A stretch of 20,219 nucleotides of DNA from assembly GCA_965369325.1 (NCBI GenBank), contig CBDUQI010000100.1:1-20219 (forward strand), read 5' to 3'. Of this stretch, positions 1 to 8,644 are shown piece after piece (the stretch's first letter is position 1; each line of letters begins with the position of its first letter). The notes beneath the pieces were generated by a model. That model was not told the DNA's origin. It worked only from the letters and a program-made list of their open reading frames with translations, and ran no database searches. Source of the DNA: CBDUQI01 sp965369325 (GTDB lineage Bacteria > Pseudomonadota > Gammaproteobacteria > Steroidobacterales > JBCBZW01). The position numbers and the translations under genes were made by a program.

Positions 1-118
1 CAACCGGGCCGACCCACGACCGAAATATATTGTTCTGGCACGTGCTCGGCCCAAGAAACGGGAGCTTCAAGCGTTTACCGAAGCAACCGAACGAACCTTT
101 TCCTAGGGAGGTCAAAGA
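1..118 (+). promoter_or_regulatory. Upstream region and ribosome binding site of the TonB receptor gene
   Basis: This short leader ends in a strong Shine-Dalgarno sequence (GGGAGGT at 106-112) a few bases before the ATG at 119, which fixes that start well. No convincing sigma-70 promoter was found. One forward frame is open from base 2 to a TAG at 104-106, giving about 34 codons rich in Arg and Lys. It could be the tail of an upstream gene, but it is too short to claim. The TAG would overlap the Shine-Dalgarno, which would fit a tightly packed operon if it were real. Confidence 0.5.
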
Positions 119-3052
119 ATGAGTGAACGCAACCTACTGCGCGACGCAGTCCGATTTGCTCTGACAGCCGGTATCTCTGCGTCCGTTGTGGCGCCGATCG
201 CCGTGTCAGCACAGAGCAACGACGTCGCTGAGCAGGACAAGGTAACGGTCACCGGCTCGCGTATTAAGCGTGTGGACATAGAAGGTCCTCAGGCCGTAAC
301 CGTTATCAGTCGTGATGATATTGATGCCTCAGGTGATATCTCCGTCGCAGAAGTTCTGCGTGGAACCACTTTCAACACCTTTGGTTCTTTTAAACAGAGT
401 TCAGGTAGCTCGGCCCAGTCTCAGTCGACTGTCAGCCTGCGTGGCCTGGGTGCTAGCCGTACCCTGGTACTGCTGGATGGCAAACGCATGGCGGGTTCGC
501 CGACGTTTGGCGCCGGCTCTGCCCAGAACCTTAACGTGATTCCGATCGCCGCTGTTGAGCGTATCGAAATCCTGCGTGATGGGGCATCGGCCGTATACGG
601 TTCTGATGCTGTCGGTGGCGTAATCAACGTCATCCTGCGTAAGGATTACGAAGGCGTGAACCTGATGGCGTCCGTTGGTCGCCCGACGGCTGATGGCGGT
701 GATGAAGAGCAGTATGGCATTACTGGCGGCATTAGCTCCGGTAAGGGCAACATCACCTTCGCGTTGGACCATTCAGCGCAAGAAATTATCTTCAACGGTG
801 ATCGCGACTTTTCAGACGTGGGTCTGTCGTCTTTCGGTTTCCCCGGCAGCTTCTTCGCTGGTGGTACCGACAGCTTCGGCAACTTCGTCTCTCTTGGCAC
901 GTTCCCGGATCCGCGTTGCCCGTCGGGCGTCACGGATGCGGCAACGGGTGCTCAGGAGCCTGATACCAGCGATCCGCTGTTCCCGGCCTCTGTTGTTGTG
1001 GCACCTCGTTGCCGTTACAACTACGCTGGCGTTTCAGCTAACGAAGCAAGCATCGAGCGCGATACCCTGTTCCTGAAGGGTAACTACGAAGTTTCCGACA
1101 ACATTAACTTCTTCGCTCGCGGTATCTTCACCCGCACCGATTCGTTCGGTCGTTACGCGCCCACGCCGCAGGTTGGTGGTTCACCGTTCCTGCCGACGAT
1201 GGCTGCTGACAACCCGAACAACCCGACCAATCCGGCTAACACCACCAACGCAGTCGGCGACGACCTGTCTGGTGTGCAGTCTTTCGTGGTCACCGTGCCC
1301 GTCTTTGACGGCGCCGGCGAGGCGGTGGGTGAAGGCGGTTGTGATCTGAGTGAAGATGATGCCGGCAACGCCGTTGATCCGGATTGTGCACAGGCCACTC
1401 AGGTAGAGACGGTAACCGGTCCTTTCGACCTGTCTATCTTCTATCGCAACGTGCCTGGCGGCTTCCGCGACAGCCTGGTGCAGGGCACCTTGGTTGACGT
1501 ACTGGCCGGCTTCGACGGTTCGCTTGACTGGTTCGGCGGTTCTGAGTGGGAACTCAGCGCAGCCTTCAGTCAGCAGGAAAACAAAGATACTTCTAAAGGC
1601 CTGGCCATTCGCAGCGCGCTGCAGGGTGCCCTGGACGATGGCAGCTTCGACGTTTTCTCTGTGAACACCGATGCCACTTCAGCAGACCAGGCCGCGGTTG
1701 CACAGACCTTTACGCATGAAGGCTTCCACGACGAAGAAACTCGCATCATCACCCTGGACGGCACCATCGGCTTCGATCTGGCCCAGATGGCTTCCGGTCC
1801 GGTTGGTTTTGCGCTTGGTTTCGAGTATCGCGATGAGAAGTTCAGCCAGAACTACGACGCCCTGCAGAACGCAGGTAACGTTGACGGTTCTGCAGGTGGT
1901 CAGGACATCGGCGGCGCACGTACCGTGTTCGCTCTGTTCTCCGAGATCGCAATTCCGATCATGGACAACCTGAACTTCAACATTAAGGGTCGCTTCGACA
2001 GCTACAACGACTTTGGTACCACCTTCAACCCGGCGTTCTCTCTAGACTGGCGCCCGGTTGATTCACTGTTGCTGCGTGCCAGCTACGGTGAAGGTTTCCG
2101 TGCTCCGAGCATGGGCCAGCTGTACTCAGGTCTGGCGCAGAGCTTCAACGGTGCCATTGACACCTTTGGCTGTGCTAGCCAGGTTAACGATGGCGCTGCT
2201 GGAAACGGTGAAGTGGTCGACAATGGCGATGGTACCGCTACCATCAACAACCCGACGGAAGATCTGAACGGCGACGGCGTGGCAGATGCTAACGATTTTG
2301 GCATCGGTTCCGCTTGTATCCGTACGCAGTACCAGAACCTCTCGGGTGGTAACCCGAGTCTGGACGCTGAGGAATCAGAGAACTTCGGCGCTGGCCTGGT
2401 CTGGAGTCCGCTGGACGACCTGACCATTGCTGTCGATTACTACGACATTCAGCTGACTCAGGAAATTGGTACCGTTCCGCTGCAGGACATTCTCGATGCA
2501 GAATTCCTCTCCGGTGGCAGTGCGCTTGTAACGCGTAACTCCAACGGCGGCATCAACCTGATCTCAGCCAACAACCAGAACCTCGAAGGCCGTCGTACTG
2601 ACGGTATCGACGTAGAAGTTGATTACGCGTTTGGCCTGGGCGATGCCGGTGACTTTGGCATCAATGTCCTGTACACGCACATCTTCGAATACGAACAGCA
2701 GATTCTGCCGTCGGATCCGTTCCGTCGCCTGCAGAGCACGTTCGACGTTGATACTCGTGCCAACCTGGGTCTGAGCTGGTCACGTGGTGACTTCGCTGCT
2801 GCTCTTAACGGCTCGTACGTGACTGACACCGCGTTCAGTGACGAGTCAGCCATGCTGTCATCCTGGACGACCTGGGATCTGCAGGTTGCCTGGACGACTC
2901 CGTGGGACGGCAAGGTCAGCGTGGGTGCACGCAACCTGTTCGACGAAGATCCGCCGACCGACTTCCTGGGTCTGGACAACCCGTTCTACGCAAACTCGCT
3001 GCATGACATCTATGGTCGTGTACCGTACCTGCGTTACGAACAGGAACTGTAA
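119..3052 (+). CDS. TonB-dependent outer-membrane receptor
   Basis: The 977-residue product is a TonB-dependent receptor, an outer-membrane beta-barrel that imports a bound ligand using energy passed on by TonB-ExbBD. Residues 1-31 form a signal peptide (hydrophobic stretch ending AVSA before QS). A TonB-box-like segment (VTVTGSRIKR, from residue 42) precedes the plug domain, about residues 55-175, with the hallmarks VSLRGLG, RTLVLLDGKR, ERIEILRDGASAVYGSDAVGGVINV. The rest is barrel, with a late YGEGFRAPS strand and a C-terminal end YGRVPYLRYEQEL. It ends in Leu where many family members end in Phe. Barrel loops contain several Cys residues and a DLNGDG calcium-loop-like motif at residues 715-726. 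The substrate cannot be told; similar receptors take up siderophores, oligosaccharides or peptides. The gene stands alone with its own terminator. Confidence 0.95.
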   Translation: MSERNLLRDAVRFALTAGISASVVAPIAVSAQSNDVAEQDKVTVTGSRIKRVDIEGPQAVTVISRDDIDASGDISVAEVLRGTTFNTFGSFKQSSGSSAQSQSTVSLRGLGASRTLVLLDGKRMAGSPTFGAGSAQNLNVIPIAAVERIEILRDGASAVYGSDAVGGVINVILRKDYEGVNLMASVGRPTADGGDEEQYGITGGISSGKGNITFALDHSAQEIIFNGDRDFSDVGLSSFGFPGSFFAGGTDSFGNFVSLGTFPDPRCPSGVTDAATGAQEPDTSDPLFPASVVVAPRCRYNYAGVSANEASIERDTLFLKGNYEVSDNINFFARGIFTRTDSFGRYAPTPQVGGSPFLPTMAADNPNNPTNPANTTNAVGDDLSGVQSFVVTVPVFDGAGEAVGEGGCDLSEDDAGNAVDPDCAQATQVETVTGPFDLSIFYRNVPGGFRDSLVQGTLVDVLAGFDGSLDWFGGSEWELSAAFSQQENKDTSKGLAIRSALQGALDDGSFDVFSVNTDATSADQAAVAQTFTHEGFHDEETRIITLDGTIGFDLAQMASGPVGFALGFEYRDEKFSQNYDALQNAGNVDGSAGGQDIGGARTVFALFSEIAIPIMDNLNFNIKGRFDSYNDFGTTFNPAFSLDWRPVDSLLLRASYGEGFRAPSMGQLYSGLAQSFNGAIDTFGCASQVNDGAAGNGEVVDNGDGTATINNPTEDLNGDGVADANDFGIGSACIRTQYQNLSGGNPSLDAEESENFGAGLVWSPLDDLTIAVDYYDIQLTQEIGTVPLQDILDAEFLSGGSALVTRNSNGGINLISANNQNLEGRRTDGIDVEVDYAFGLGDAGDFGINVLYTHIFEYEQQILPSDPFRRLQSTFDVDTRANLGLSWSRGDFAAALNGSYVTDTAFSDESAMLSSWTTWDLQVAWTTPWDGKVSVGARNLFDEDPPTDFLGLDNPFYANSLHDIYGRVPYLRYEQEL

Positions 3053-3097
3053 AGACTGGCAGGAATGTCAATCCAATTTGGCCTTAACGGCTGAAGG

Positions 3098-3129
3098 AAA
3101 AAGGCCCGCATTCTCGCGGGCCTTTTTTT
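3098..3129 (+). terminator. Rho-independent terminator of the TonB receptor gene
   Basis: A perfect GC-rich stem (GGCCCGC at 3103-3109 with GCGGGCC at 3116-3122, loop ATTCTC) is flanked by an A-run on the left and seven Ts (3123-3129) on the right. It lies 46 bases after the receptor stop codon. Because the A- and T-runs also pair, it may work in both directions. Confidence 0.93.
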
Positions 3130-3214
3130 ATGCGCAACACTGCCACACGGGACGGGCATAGATAAACCGATGGGCAGAGGTCCATTCCATTCATCAGCTG
3201 GGTTAGCAAACATC

Positions 3215-3697
3215 ATGCCGTCATCCACTACGTACCAAATTCAACAACTAACGTCCGACGACATCCCGACGATGCAGGCGCTGTTGGCCACGTTCGGCGA
3301 GGCGTTTGATGAGGTCGAGACATATACCGGCGATCAACCCGATGCCGCCTATTTTCGCGAGTTACTTAGCAGCAACTACTTCATTGCGTTGGCCGCAAAG
3401 GACAATGGAAATATTGTCGGTGGTATCGCCGCCTACGAGCTTAGAAAATTCGAGCGGGCTCGAAGTGAAGTATATATTTACGATTTAGCTGTTGACCTAT
3501 CGCATCGCCGAAGGGGAGTCGCGACAGCGCTTATCGAAGAACTTAAGAGTATTGCCCGAGCGCGTGGCGCCTATGTCATCTTCGTCCAAGCAGATCTTGG
3601 CGACGATCCAGCCATCGCGTTGTACCAGAAGCTTGGCGATCGTGAAGACGTCTTGCACTTCGACATAGGCGTTGAGCGCGATGATGCCGCCACCTAA
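3215..3697 (+). CDS. aac(3)-I: AAC(3)-I-type aminoglycoside N-acetyltransferase (GNAT family)
   Basis: The 160-residue cytoplasmic protein is a GNAT acetyltransferase. It matches the AAC(3)-I family along its length: FIALAAKD, a GGIAAYELRKFERARSE-type segment, VYIYDLAV, the acetyl-CoA loop HRRRGVATALI, then GAYVIFVQAD, DDPAIALY and LHFDI. AAC(3)-I enzymes acetylate the 3-amino group of gentamicin-type aminoglycosides. The ATG at 3215 was preferred because the protein then has family length (about 155-160 residues). An in-frame ATG at 3170 would add 15 residues with no family likeness. Neither has a good Shine-Dalgarno. Chromosomal relatives occur in many environmental bacteria, so resistance should not be assumed. 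The stop codon adjoins an EamA-transporter remnant, and the gene's A/T-richer codons differ from the receptor upstream, which hints at an accessory origin. Confidence 0.85.
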   Translation: MPSSTTYQIQQLTSDDIPTMQALLATFGEAFDEVETYTGDQPDAAYFRELLSSNYFIALAAKDNGNIVGGIAAYELRKFERARSEVYIYDLAVDLSHRRRGVATALIEELKSIARARGAYVIFVQADLGDDPAIALYQKLGDREDVLHFDIGVERDDAAT

Positions 3698-4015
3698 CTC
3701 ATTACAAACCACGGAGTTGACTCGGCCGCTTCCGTTCTTATGGAGATTCGTCGGCCCGGTTTATTGCGTGATATCCCCAAATACGGCAAGCGAATATTCG
3801 TGATCGGTGGCATCGCTTCGTTCGTCGCATATTCTATCGTGGTATGGGCATTCATGAACGCCCCGATCGCTCTTGTGAGTGCTCTTCGTGAAACAAGCAT
3901 CGTGTTCGCGCTGCTCATCGGAGTATTTCATCTGAGAGAAAAATTGGATATCGCCAAAGTTCTATCGACGATGACCACGCTGCTCGGTGCCGTCTTACTG
4001 CGATTTTCGAGGTAG
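3698..4015 (+). pseudogene. C-terminal remnant of an EamA/DMT-family transporter
   Basis: From the ATG at 3740 to the stop at 4015, 91 residues match the end of EamA-domain inner-membrane transporters. The core is APIALVSALRETSIVFALLIG, followed by a Leu-Arg-Glu-Lys turn and a last helix ending LLRFSR. About three hydrophobic helices are visible, against about ten in a full 280-300 residue transporter. The frame stays open back to the aac(3)-I stop codon at 3695-3697, and the decayed GVDSAASV segment recalls the region just before the second EamA repeat. The N-terminal half is absent and no start has a good ribosome binding site. The most economical reading is a truncated, non-functional relic. 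A short expressed 91-residue protein cannot be excluded. Confidence 0.7.
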
Positions 4016-4043
4016 TACTTCAATCGCATCACTTGCGCAGGCG

Positions 4044-6407
4044 CTATAGCATGGTTCCTTCTTTGACAAGTTTTCGGAGAAACCGGAAACGCGCAAGATC
4101 GTATGGACCCACGAGATTCCTCTGCTTCTCAGAGTCCTGGAAGTCAGCGTCAAGCTTCTCCCTATCAGCCGAGGAAAAGTCAGGGTCGTCCAGCAGAACG
4201 CGCATAGAACGATACACAATCTTGGTAAGAAAGCTTATTTGCGTACTCGATTGGTCATCGCGCAATTTCGTCAGCGTGGTTTCACTTCCTTGAATTCGCG
4301 CCAAAAGCCTCGCAAGCTCATCACGTGGCAAAGATCGCCCATGCCTGAATCTCTGGATCACATAGGACATTGCAAGCCCAGTCAGGATACGTCTCTCCAC
4401 ACTCGCCCTGACCAAAACGCTCACATCTGCGTCGGAATCCAGAGCCGCCAAGAGACGCTTCAGCTTTGGCGCAAGCTCAGAAATCGGCGGCAGGGACGGC
4501 TCAACATGATGTTCAGAATATTGTTCAGATTTGGGGGGGGGAGGGGAGAATTCCGAAAATAGGTAATGGCATAGCTCAATCGCGAGTCGCTCGCTCTTGA
4601 ACCTCAGTGAATCTGGGTCACCCGGCGGTTGCTCCTTGGCACCTCGAAACAATGCAAATTCAATTGCCTCGGTCGCTCTGTCGAGATCCCGACGGCTAGT
4701 GGCGGTGTGTCGCAAGGACACCGCACGAAGATAGGCGACTTCACGGCCTGAGCGGCGAGAAGTGCCGTCATCCGTTGCCTGCGAAATATTAAATGCGCGC
4801 TTCGATAGGATACTGGCTATGTGCCACTTACCCCGATTGGCGAACAACACGCCATAAGCGCCGTAAAATGTATAGCCTGATTCGTCCTCTTCTTTTAACT
4901 CATTCAGCGCAATCGCTCTGCCGTAGTGACGTGGATGTTGTGTAGAGGAAGAAATAACTTGCCTTACAAAGTTATCTGCCTTCGGGAAATTGTCGAAAAT
5001 CAGCACAGGCGCAGTACGTGCTTGTGGTGACGTTCCGGTTTTGGCGAAGTACAGTTCGAATCCCGTCGTCGTGGCCGCTTCGAAACAAGCATCCCACGTA
5101 GTCGCTACATTCTCGTCAATGAAATCGCGTAACCGATCTACGTTCAGATCACGCTGCAACTGCTGCAGCGGTAGCTCGCGAACTTCGTTGTCTCGGAAGG
5201 CTTGCCCGACCACCCAGCCTGTGTAGGTCTGCCAAGTCTTTTGGAATTCGCTGAGTGATTGAGGTTGTTCTCTAAGTGTCGACTGCGCGGACTGGATCAT
5301 GGTCTCGGTGGGGTCAAAATCTCGATGTGCGCTAAAGTCGACCGTGTACTTTGAATCTGCGGCTCGGGTTAGTGTATCGCCGCGCGTCGAATTGGCGACG
5401 AAAGTGTCTAACCATCGAATAAACTCGGTCTCACCCGTGACTGTTGCCGCGAGTTTGTCAACGTCGCTTTCATTCAACTCCGGCGATATCACGCGGGCCT
5501 CAGCAAGAAAGCACTTAGGGTGGCGAATGAACCGTTCTCCGAATGAGATGTCCTCTCCCGGTTGCAATTTGAAGGTCGCGCGATGTAGGGCTTCGTCGCC
5601 GGAAATTAGCATGAGCCGATATTTGTTCGGCAACCTCGAGTTGGTCCACTGCAGACGAGCCAAGACCATCGCATCGTTCGTCACGGCCAAGTTACTCTTC
5701 TTGCGCGACTTCTCTTCATTGAGTCGTGAGAACCACGCGTCTCGCAACTTATCCAACTCGGCCTCGCCACGCTCGCTGTCGACGTGAATGGCCTTGGTTA
5801 ATTCCGGATCATCATCGCCTTGCAATGCGATGTCGATAGAAGCAAACCGACCGTTCTTTATCAGGCTTGCGTAACGTCGCATCGCGTTACTAAGGCTCTT
5901 GCTTCCCGCGAAGACCTCAACCAGTTGTGGGAGAAGTGCTAGGAAGTCCTTCTTGCCAATATCTCCGGTCAAGGCATTTCTAAGTTTTTTGATTCGTTGC
6001 CGAATCACCTCTTCGCCCGCTCGATAGTCCTTAGCTACCCTGTGGAAGTGCCGCCCGATCTCCTCGGTAAGAGGGGGTAAGACGAGTAGCGGATTGGGGC
6101 CCGACAACTGGAAGAGAAGGAAATCCGCCAGTGCGTAGCCTAGCCCAACAGCGATGTCTTCCGAGTCGTCATGAAAAATTCGGCTGTACCCTTCGCGTGA
6201 CTCGTCAGAAGAGGCGTCTTCCCAAGGCGTTACGTAAAATACGACGATATCGGTATCGACAGCATAGAGCAGTCGGTTGCCCTTTTCCTGGTGCGTGAAC
6301 TGCAGATCGGCAAGCCAGAGGCGCCCATACTCCCGTTGCCGGAAGGCATCCAGGAAATACCTCGATAGTTTTAACGCATCCGATGGTGATGTCGTCATAT
6401 CTCTCAT
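4044..6407 (-). CDS. PIN-like nuclease domain protein with long uncharacterised C-terminal region
   Basis: This 787-residue protein is the last gene of a three-gene operon. Its N-terminal third carries the spaced acidic residues of a PIN-like ribonuclease fold. They are AVDTDIVVFY (D51, D53), LTEEI (E115, E116), NDAMVLARLQ (D245) and LMLISGDEALHRA (D271), followed by a FIRHPKCFLAEARVI tail. A large helical insert lies between E116 and D245. Such domains bind metal through the acidic cluster and cut RNA, so all candidate catalytic positions look present. Residues from about 340 to the end are mostly helical and match nothing I recognise. Four prolines at 622-625 are encoded across a run of nine Cs. 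The start overlaps the upstream stop by ATGA; a second ATG at 6398, preceded by GAGAG, is a plausible alternative. PIN identification is from motifs only. Confidence 0.6.
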   Translation of the reverse strand: MRDMTTSPSDALKLSRYFLDAFRQREYGRLWLADLQFTHQEKGNRLLYAVDTDIVVFYVTPWEDASSDESREGYSRIFHDDSEDIAVGLGYALADFLLFQLSGPNPLLVLPPLTEEIGRHFHRVAKDYRAGEEVIRQRIKKLRNALTGDIGKKDFLALLPQLVEVFAGSKSLSNAMRRYASLIKNGRFASIDIALQGDDDPELTKAIHVDSERGEAELDKLRDAWFSRLNEEKSRKKSNLAVTNDAMVLARLQWTNSRLPNKYRLMLISGDEALHRATFKLQPGEDISFGERFIRHPKCFLAEARVISPELNESDVDKLAATVTGETEFIRWLDTFVANSTRGDTLTRAADSKYTVDFSAHRDFDPTETMIQSAQSTLREQPQSLSEFQKTWQTYTGWVVGQAFRDNEVRELPLQQLQRDLNVDRLRDFIDENVATTWDACFEAATTTGFELYFAKTGTSPQARTAPVLIFDNFPKADNFVRQVISSSTQHPRHYGRAIALNELKEEDESGYTFYGAYGVLFANRGKWHIASILSKRAFNISQATDDGTSRRSGREVAYLRAVSLRHTATSRRDLDRATEAIEFALFRGAKEQPPGDPDSLRFKSERLAIELCHYLFSEFSPPPPKSEQYSEHHVEPSLPPISELAPKLKRLLAALDSDADVSVLVRASVERRILTGLAMSYVIQRFRHGRSLPRDELARLLARIQGSETTLTKLRDDQSSTQISFLTKIVYRSMRVLLDDPDFSSADREKLDADFQDSEKQRNLVGPYDLARFRFLRKLVKEGTML
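4533..4541 (-). repeat. Nine-base G/C homopolymer inside the PIN-like gene
   Basis: Nine consecutive Gs on the plus strand (Cs in the sense strand) encode prolines 623-625. Tracts of this length are prone to slipped-strand mispairing. A change of one base would shift the frame and lose about the last 160 residues. Confidence 0.95.
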
Positions 6408-7450
6408 CCTAACTCAGGAGAGGGAGTTGGAGTTAGGTTCAGAAGGTCATGTATTTCCGTCCATAACTCATTGGCGCTTTCCTCCGGCAGATCCGCGGCC
6501 TTTTCCTCCGTTTTTGTGACTGGAGCCCTTAAAGCAAGATCGACGAGTTGCAAATCCTTAAGATGTGAGATCAGCGGTCTGGATTCGGCGGTTTCTTCAA
6601 TCACGTGCCCCTTCGCTGAGCATCCGGTTAGCTGGATCTCCAGACCGCTGGTCTCATCGCTCGTTGTGCAACGCAGAACGGGGTGGTCGCCCCCAAAAAG
6701 TGGCTTTAGCAGCCAGCTGTCGGATAGACCTGATCCGAAATGAAGCGTTGGCAGCGCCTTCGCCACGGTTGTGAGCCCTACCAAATGAACGATGTCATCA
6801 GCTAATTGCTGTAGATTCTCAAGCGGTGGACCGTACTCGTGAATCAGTTCGTTCATCGGGCCGCGTAGCGTCACTATGTGATCGCCGAAGTGGCCTCCGT
6901 CCGCTCGGCAATACGCGAGCAGTGCCACGCCTGCATGTGCGCTCGCGAGTTTCCCGGACGAGGTTACTAAATCGTTTAGTACGTCGAGATTGATCGGATC
7001 GCTTGCGGCTTTGGGTTGCGATAACGAGGAAGCCGTTTCAAGTGTCTCTAAAAATATGCAGGCCGAGTCCTGCTCGTCCACTAGGTACAAAAAGCCGGCA
7101 CCCGCAGAGAACTGCAAGACTTGAAGAACATCGGTCGCCTGGAGTTTTTGAGCTAACAACAAGACGGTGCGGTAAATCGGGGCGTACCGCAAATCGACTG
7201 GAATCTGACAAAGTACTTTTGGCAAAGCCGCTTTGAAGTTAGCTTGATCTAATGCGCTCGAGTCCAGCGCTTTGTAGATGTTGACCAGATCATCTGAAAT
7301 GTGAGAGGTATTGCCAATCCACGACGCCATGTCATTTCCGAATAGCCACGGGCCGGCGTTTTCTAGGAGATACCCCTGCAGTGCCGTGAACAGCCACTCA
7401 GCTATTTCAGATGCTGTTAGTCCCGCCGGGCCGCTAAATCTGGGTATCAT
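6404..7450 (-). CDS. Uncharacterised protein, middle gene of the PIN-like operon
   Basis: The 348-residue product is not recognised. It appears soluble and mainly helical, with no signal peptide or clear membrane segment. Visible features are an N-terminal segment rich in Trp and Leu (SEIAEWLFTALQGYLLENAGPW), a central hydrophobic segment (AGAGFLYLVDEQDSACIFLE), and a GGHFGDHIVTLRG stretch that could be a strand-turn. The tail is acidic (EEKAADLPEESANELW). Its start shares one base with the stop of the upstream gene (TGATG), and its stop overlaps the start of the PIN-like gene by four bases (ATGA). Translation of the three is therefore probably coupled and their products may act as a complex. 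Function is unknown; it could be an adaptor, inhibitor or sensor for the nuclease candidate. Confidence 0.85.
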   Translation of the reverse strand: MIPRFSGPAGLTASEIAEWLFTALQGYLLENAGPWLFGNDMASWIGNTSHISDDLVNIYKALDSSALDQANFKAALPKVLCQIPVDLRYAPIYRTVLLLAQKLQATDVLQVLQFSAGAGFLYLVDEQDSACIFLETLETASSLSQPKAASDPINLDVLNDLVTSSGKLASAHAGVALLAYCRADGGHFGDHIVTLRGPMNELIHEYGPPLENLQQLADDIVHLVGLTTVAKALPTLHFGSGLSDSWLLKPLFGGDHPVLRCTTSDETSGLEIQLTGCSAKGHVIEETAESRPLISHLKDLQLVDLALRAPVTKTEEKAADLPEESANELWTEIHDLLNLTPTPSPELG

Positions 7451-8430
7451 CAGATCTTCCCCAATAGTTCTTCGCGAAGCTTGTCTAAACTACGGCCACG
7501 AAGTAGTCGGTCGACGAATTGGGCATTGGTTGTCTCGGTTTTCACAGGTGAGCCCAGACGTGGCAGGAACTCTACTGCAACGCGTCCAAGACGCTGGTGA
7601 TCGACGGGTTCGAATACAAGCTCGGGTGCGCCGTCACATGACGGTTCGGCGTGGCGTAAGCTGCGCAAGTTCACCGTATGCCCCCACGAGGTTCGGCGCA
7701 CTGCAGATTGTGAATCAGGCGCACACCGAAACCGCGGATGCGTACCTGCATCTGCAAAAGATGGGCGCCCTCTTTCAGTAGACTCGACGCGCTCCGCTGG
7801 AATGTACACAACGGTTAGCTCATTGTCGGGTTTGTAGTGTATCAAACCTAGTATGTCCCGAACATTGAGGGAAGAGCGACAATCTTGCAAAGACGGTTGA
7901 GGGCACAGCCATGCCACGTTCCGAGGCTTCCCGGACGTAAGGCCCAAAGGTTGCTTAAGAAGTACGGTCTGTGTTGGCGTTCGCGCCCGGCTGCGCCGCG
8001 GTTTGTTGCCGCGTTGGGTGGTTCGACTTAGGGTGCCGGATGCTTGCAGCCGGCTGGAGTTCTCTACAATATCCTCAAACACTGTCGTCAACATGACCGT
8101 GCAAAAATATCCATCATGCACCGAGTTGTCGACTGCATGCCGGCATCTTACCAGCCAATTCGGTTTTGCAGTTCCCGCACGGAAGTTAGGGGGCGAGTCG
8201 TAAAAGACCACCGTTGTGAGTAGTCGGACGAGGCGGTTCTTTGCGTCTGACGAGGATCCTCCCACAAAGAAGAACAGGTTGAACCACCAATCGTAGAGAT
8301 CCGAAACGTCACTTTCGCCGATCACTTTATCGGCAATCGAATCCAGTGTATTGCAACAAATGATCTGGCCCTCTTCAGTAGCCAGGAGCAGGTCTACACA
8401 TTCCCTTTTTTTGCTCGGCGACAACGACAT
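7450..8430 (-). CDS. Uncharacterised protein, first gene of the PIN-like operon
   Basis: This 326-residue protein opens the operon and is not recognised. An N-terminal region (about 1-130) contains an aromatic patch, LYDWWFNLFFFVGG, and looks like a folded domain. A strongly basic linker with six Arg/Lys around residues 140-150 may contact nucleic acid. The C-terminal part (about 160-326) has alternating strand-like segments such as ELTVVYIP and ends in a charged helix (DRLLRGRSLDKLREELL). The start at 8430 has only a weak Shine-Dalgarno, and the next in-frame Met is far inside. A GTCAAT/ATTGAC dyad about 30 bases upstream could be an operator. Arg/Ser-rich stretches in the C-terminal half are unusual, so a local frameshift cannot be fully excluded, though the end overlaps the next gene cleanly. 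Confidence 0.75.
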   Translation of the reverse strand: MSLSPSKKRECVDLLLATEEGQIICCNTLDSIADKVIGESDVSDLYDWWFNLFFFVGGSSSDAKNRLVRLLTTVVFYDSPPNFRAGTAKPNWLVRCRHAVDNSVHDGYFCTVMLTTVFEDIVENSSRLQASGTLSRTTQRGNKPRRSRARTPTQTVLLKQPLGLTSGKPRNVAWLCPQPSLQDCRSSLNVRDILGLIHYKPDNELTVVYIPAERVESTERGRPSFADAGTHPRFRCAPDSQSAVRRTSWGHTVNLRSLRHAEPSCDGAPELVFEPVDHQRLGRVAVEFLPRLGSPVKTETTNAQFVDRLLRGRSLDKLREELLGKI

Positions 8431-8457
8431 ACTTCGGCAGTTTCTATTTTATGTTCG

Positions 8458-8477
8458 GTCAATAATGACAAATTGAC
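8458..8477. promoter_or_regulatory. Inverted repeat, candidate operator
   Basis: GTCAAT (8458-8463) and ATTGAC (8472-8477) form a perfect 6-bp dyad with an 8-base spacer. It lies 28-47 bases upstream of the first operon start codon, where a repressor dimer would interfere with transcription. No binding protein is identified. Confidence 0.35.
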
Positions 8478-8644
8478 TAGGTATGATATGAAGGCATTGT
8501 GCCGCATTATCGCAATTTTCGCACCGCGAGCGTTTGCGACCGCCCCAGGTTGTTAAGGGAAGGCGGTATGGGTTCCAGTCGTTAACATGAAAATGCGCGC
8601 GAACTCAGCCAGCGCCGAACGTTGCCCTGAGGGGGACGTCGATA

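Noticed and set aside
1..106. Tail of an upstream gene in frame 2, ending at TAG 104-106
   Set aside because: Only about 34 codons are visible with no recognisable motif, so it was not called.
3692..3722. Possible integron attC site after the acetyltransferase gene (ACCTAAC at 3692, GTTGACT at 3716)
   Set aside because: The left heptamer fits the R' core, but the right one does not match GTTRRRY and the span of about 31 bases is far too short for an attC site.
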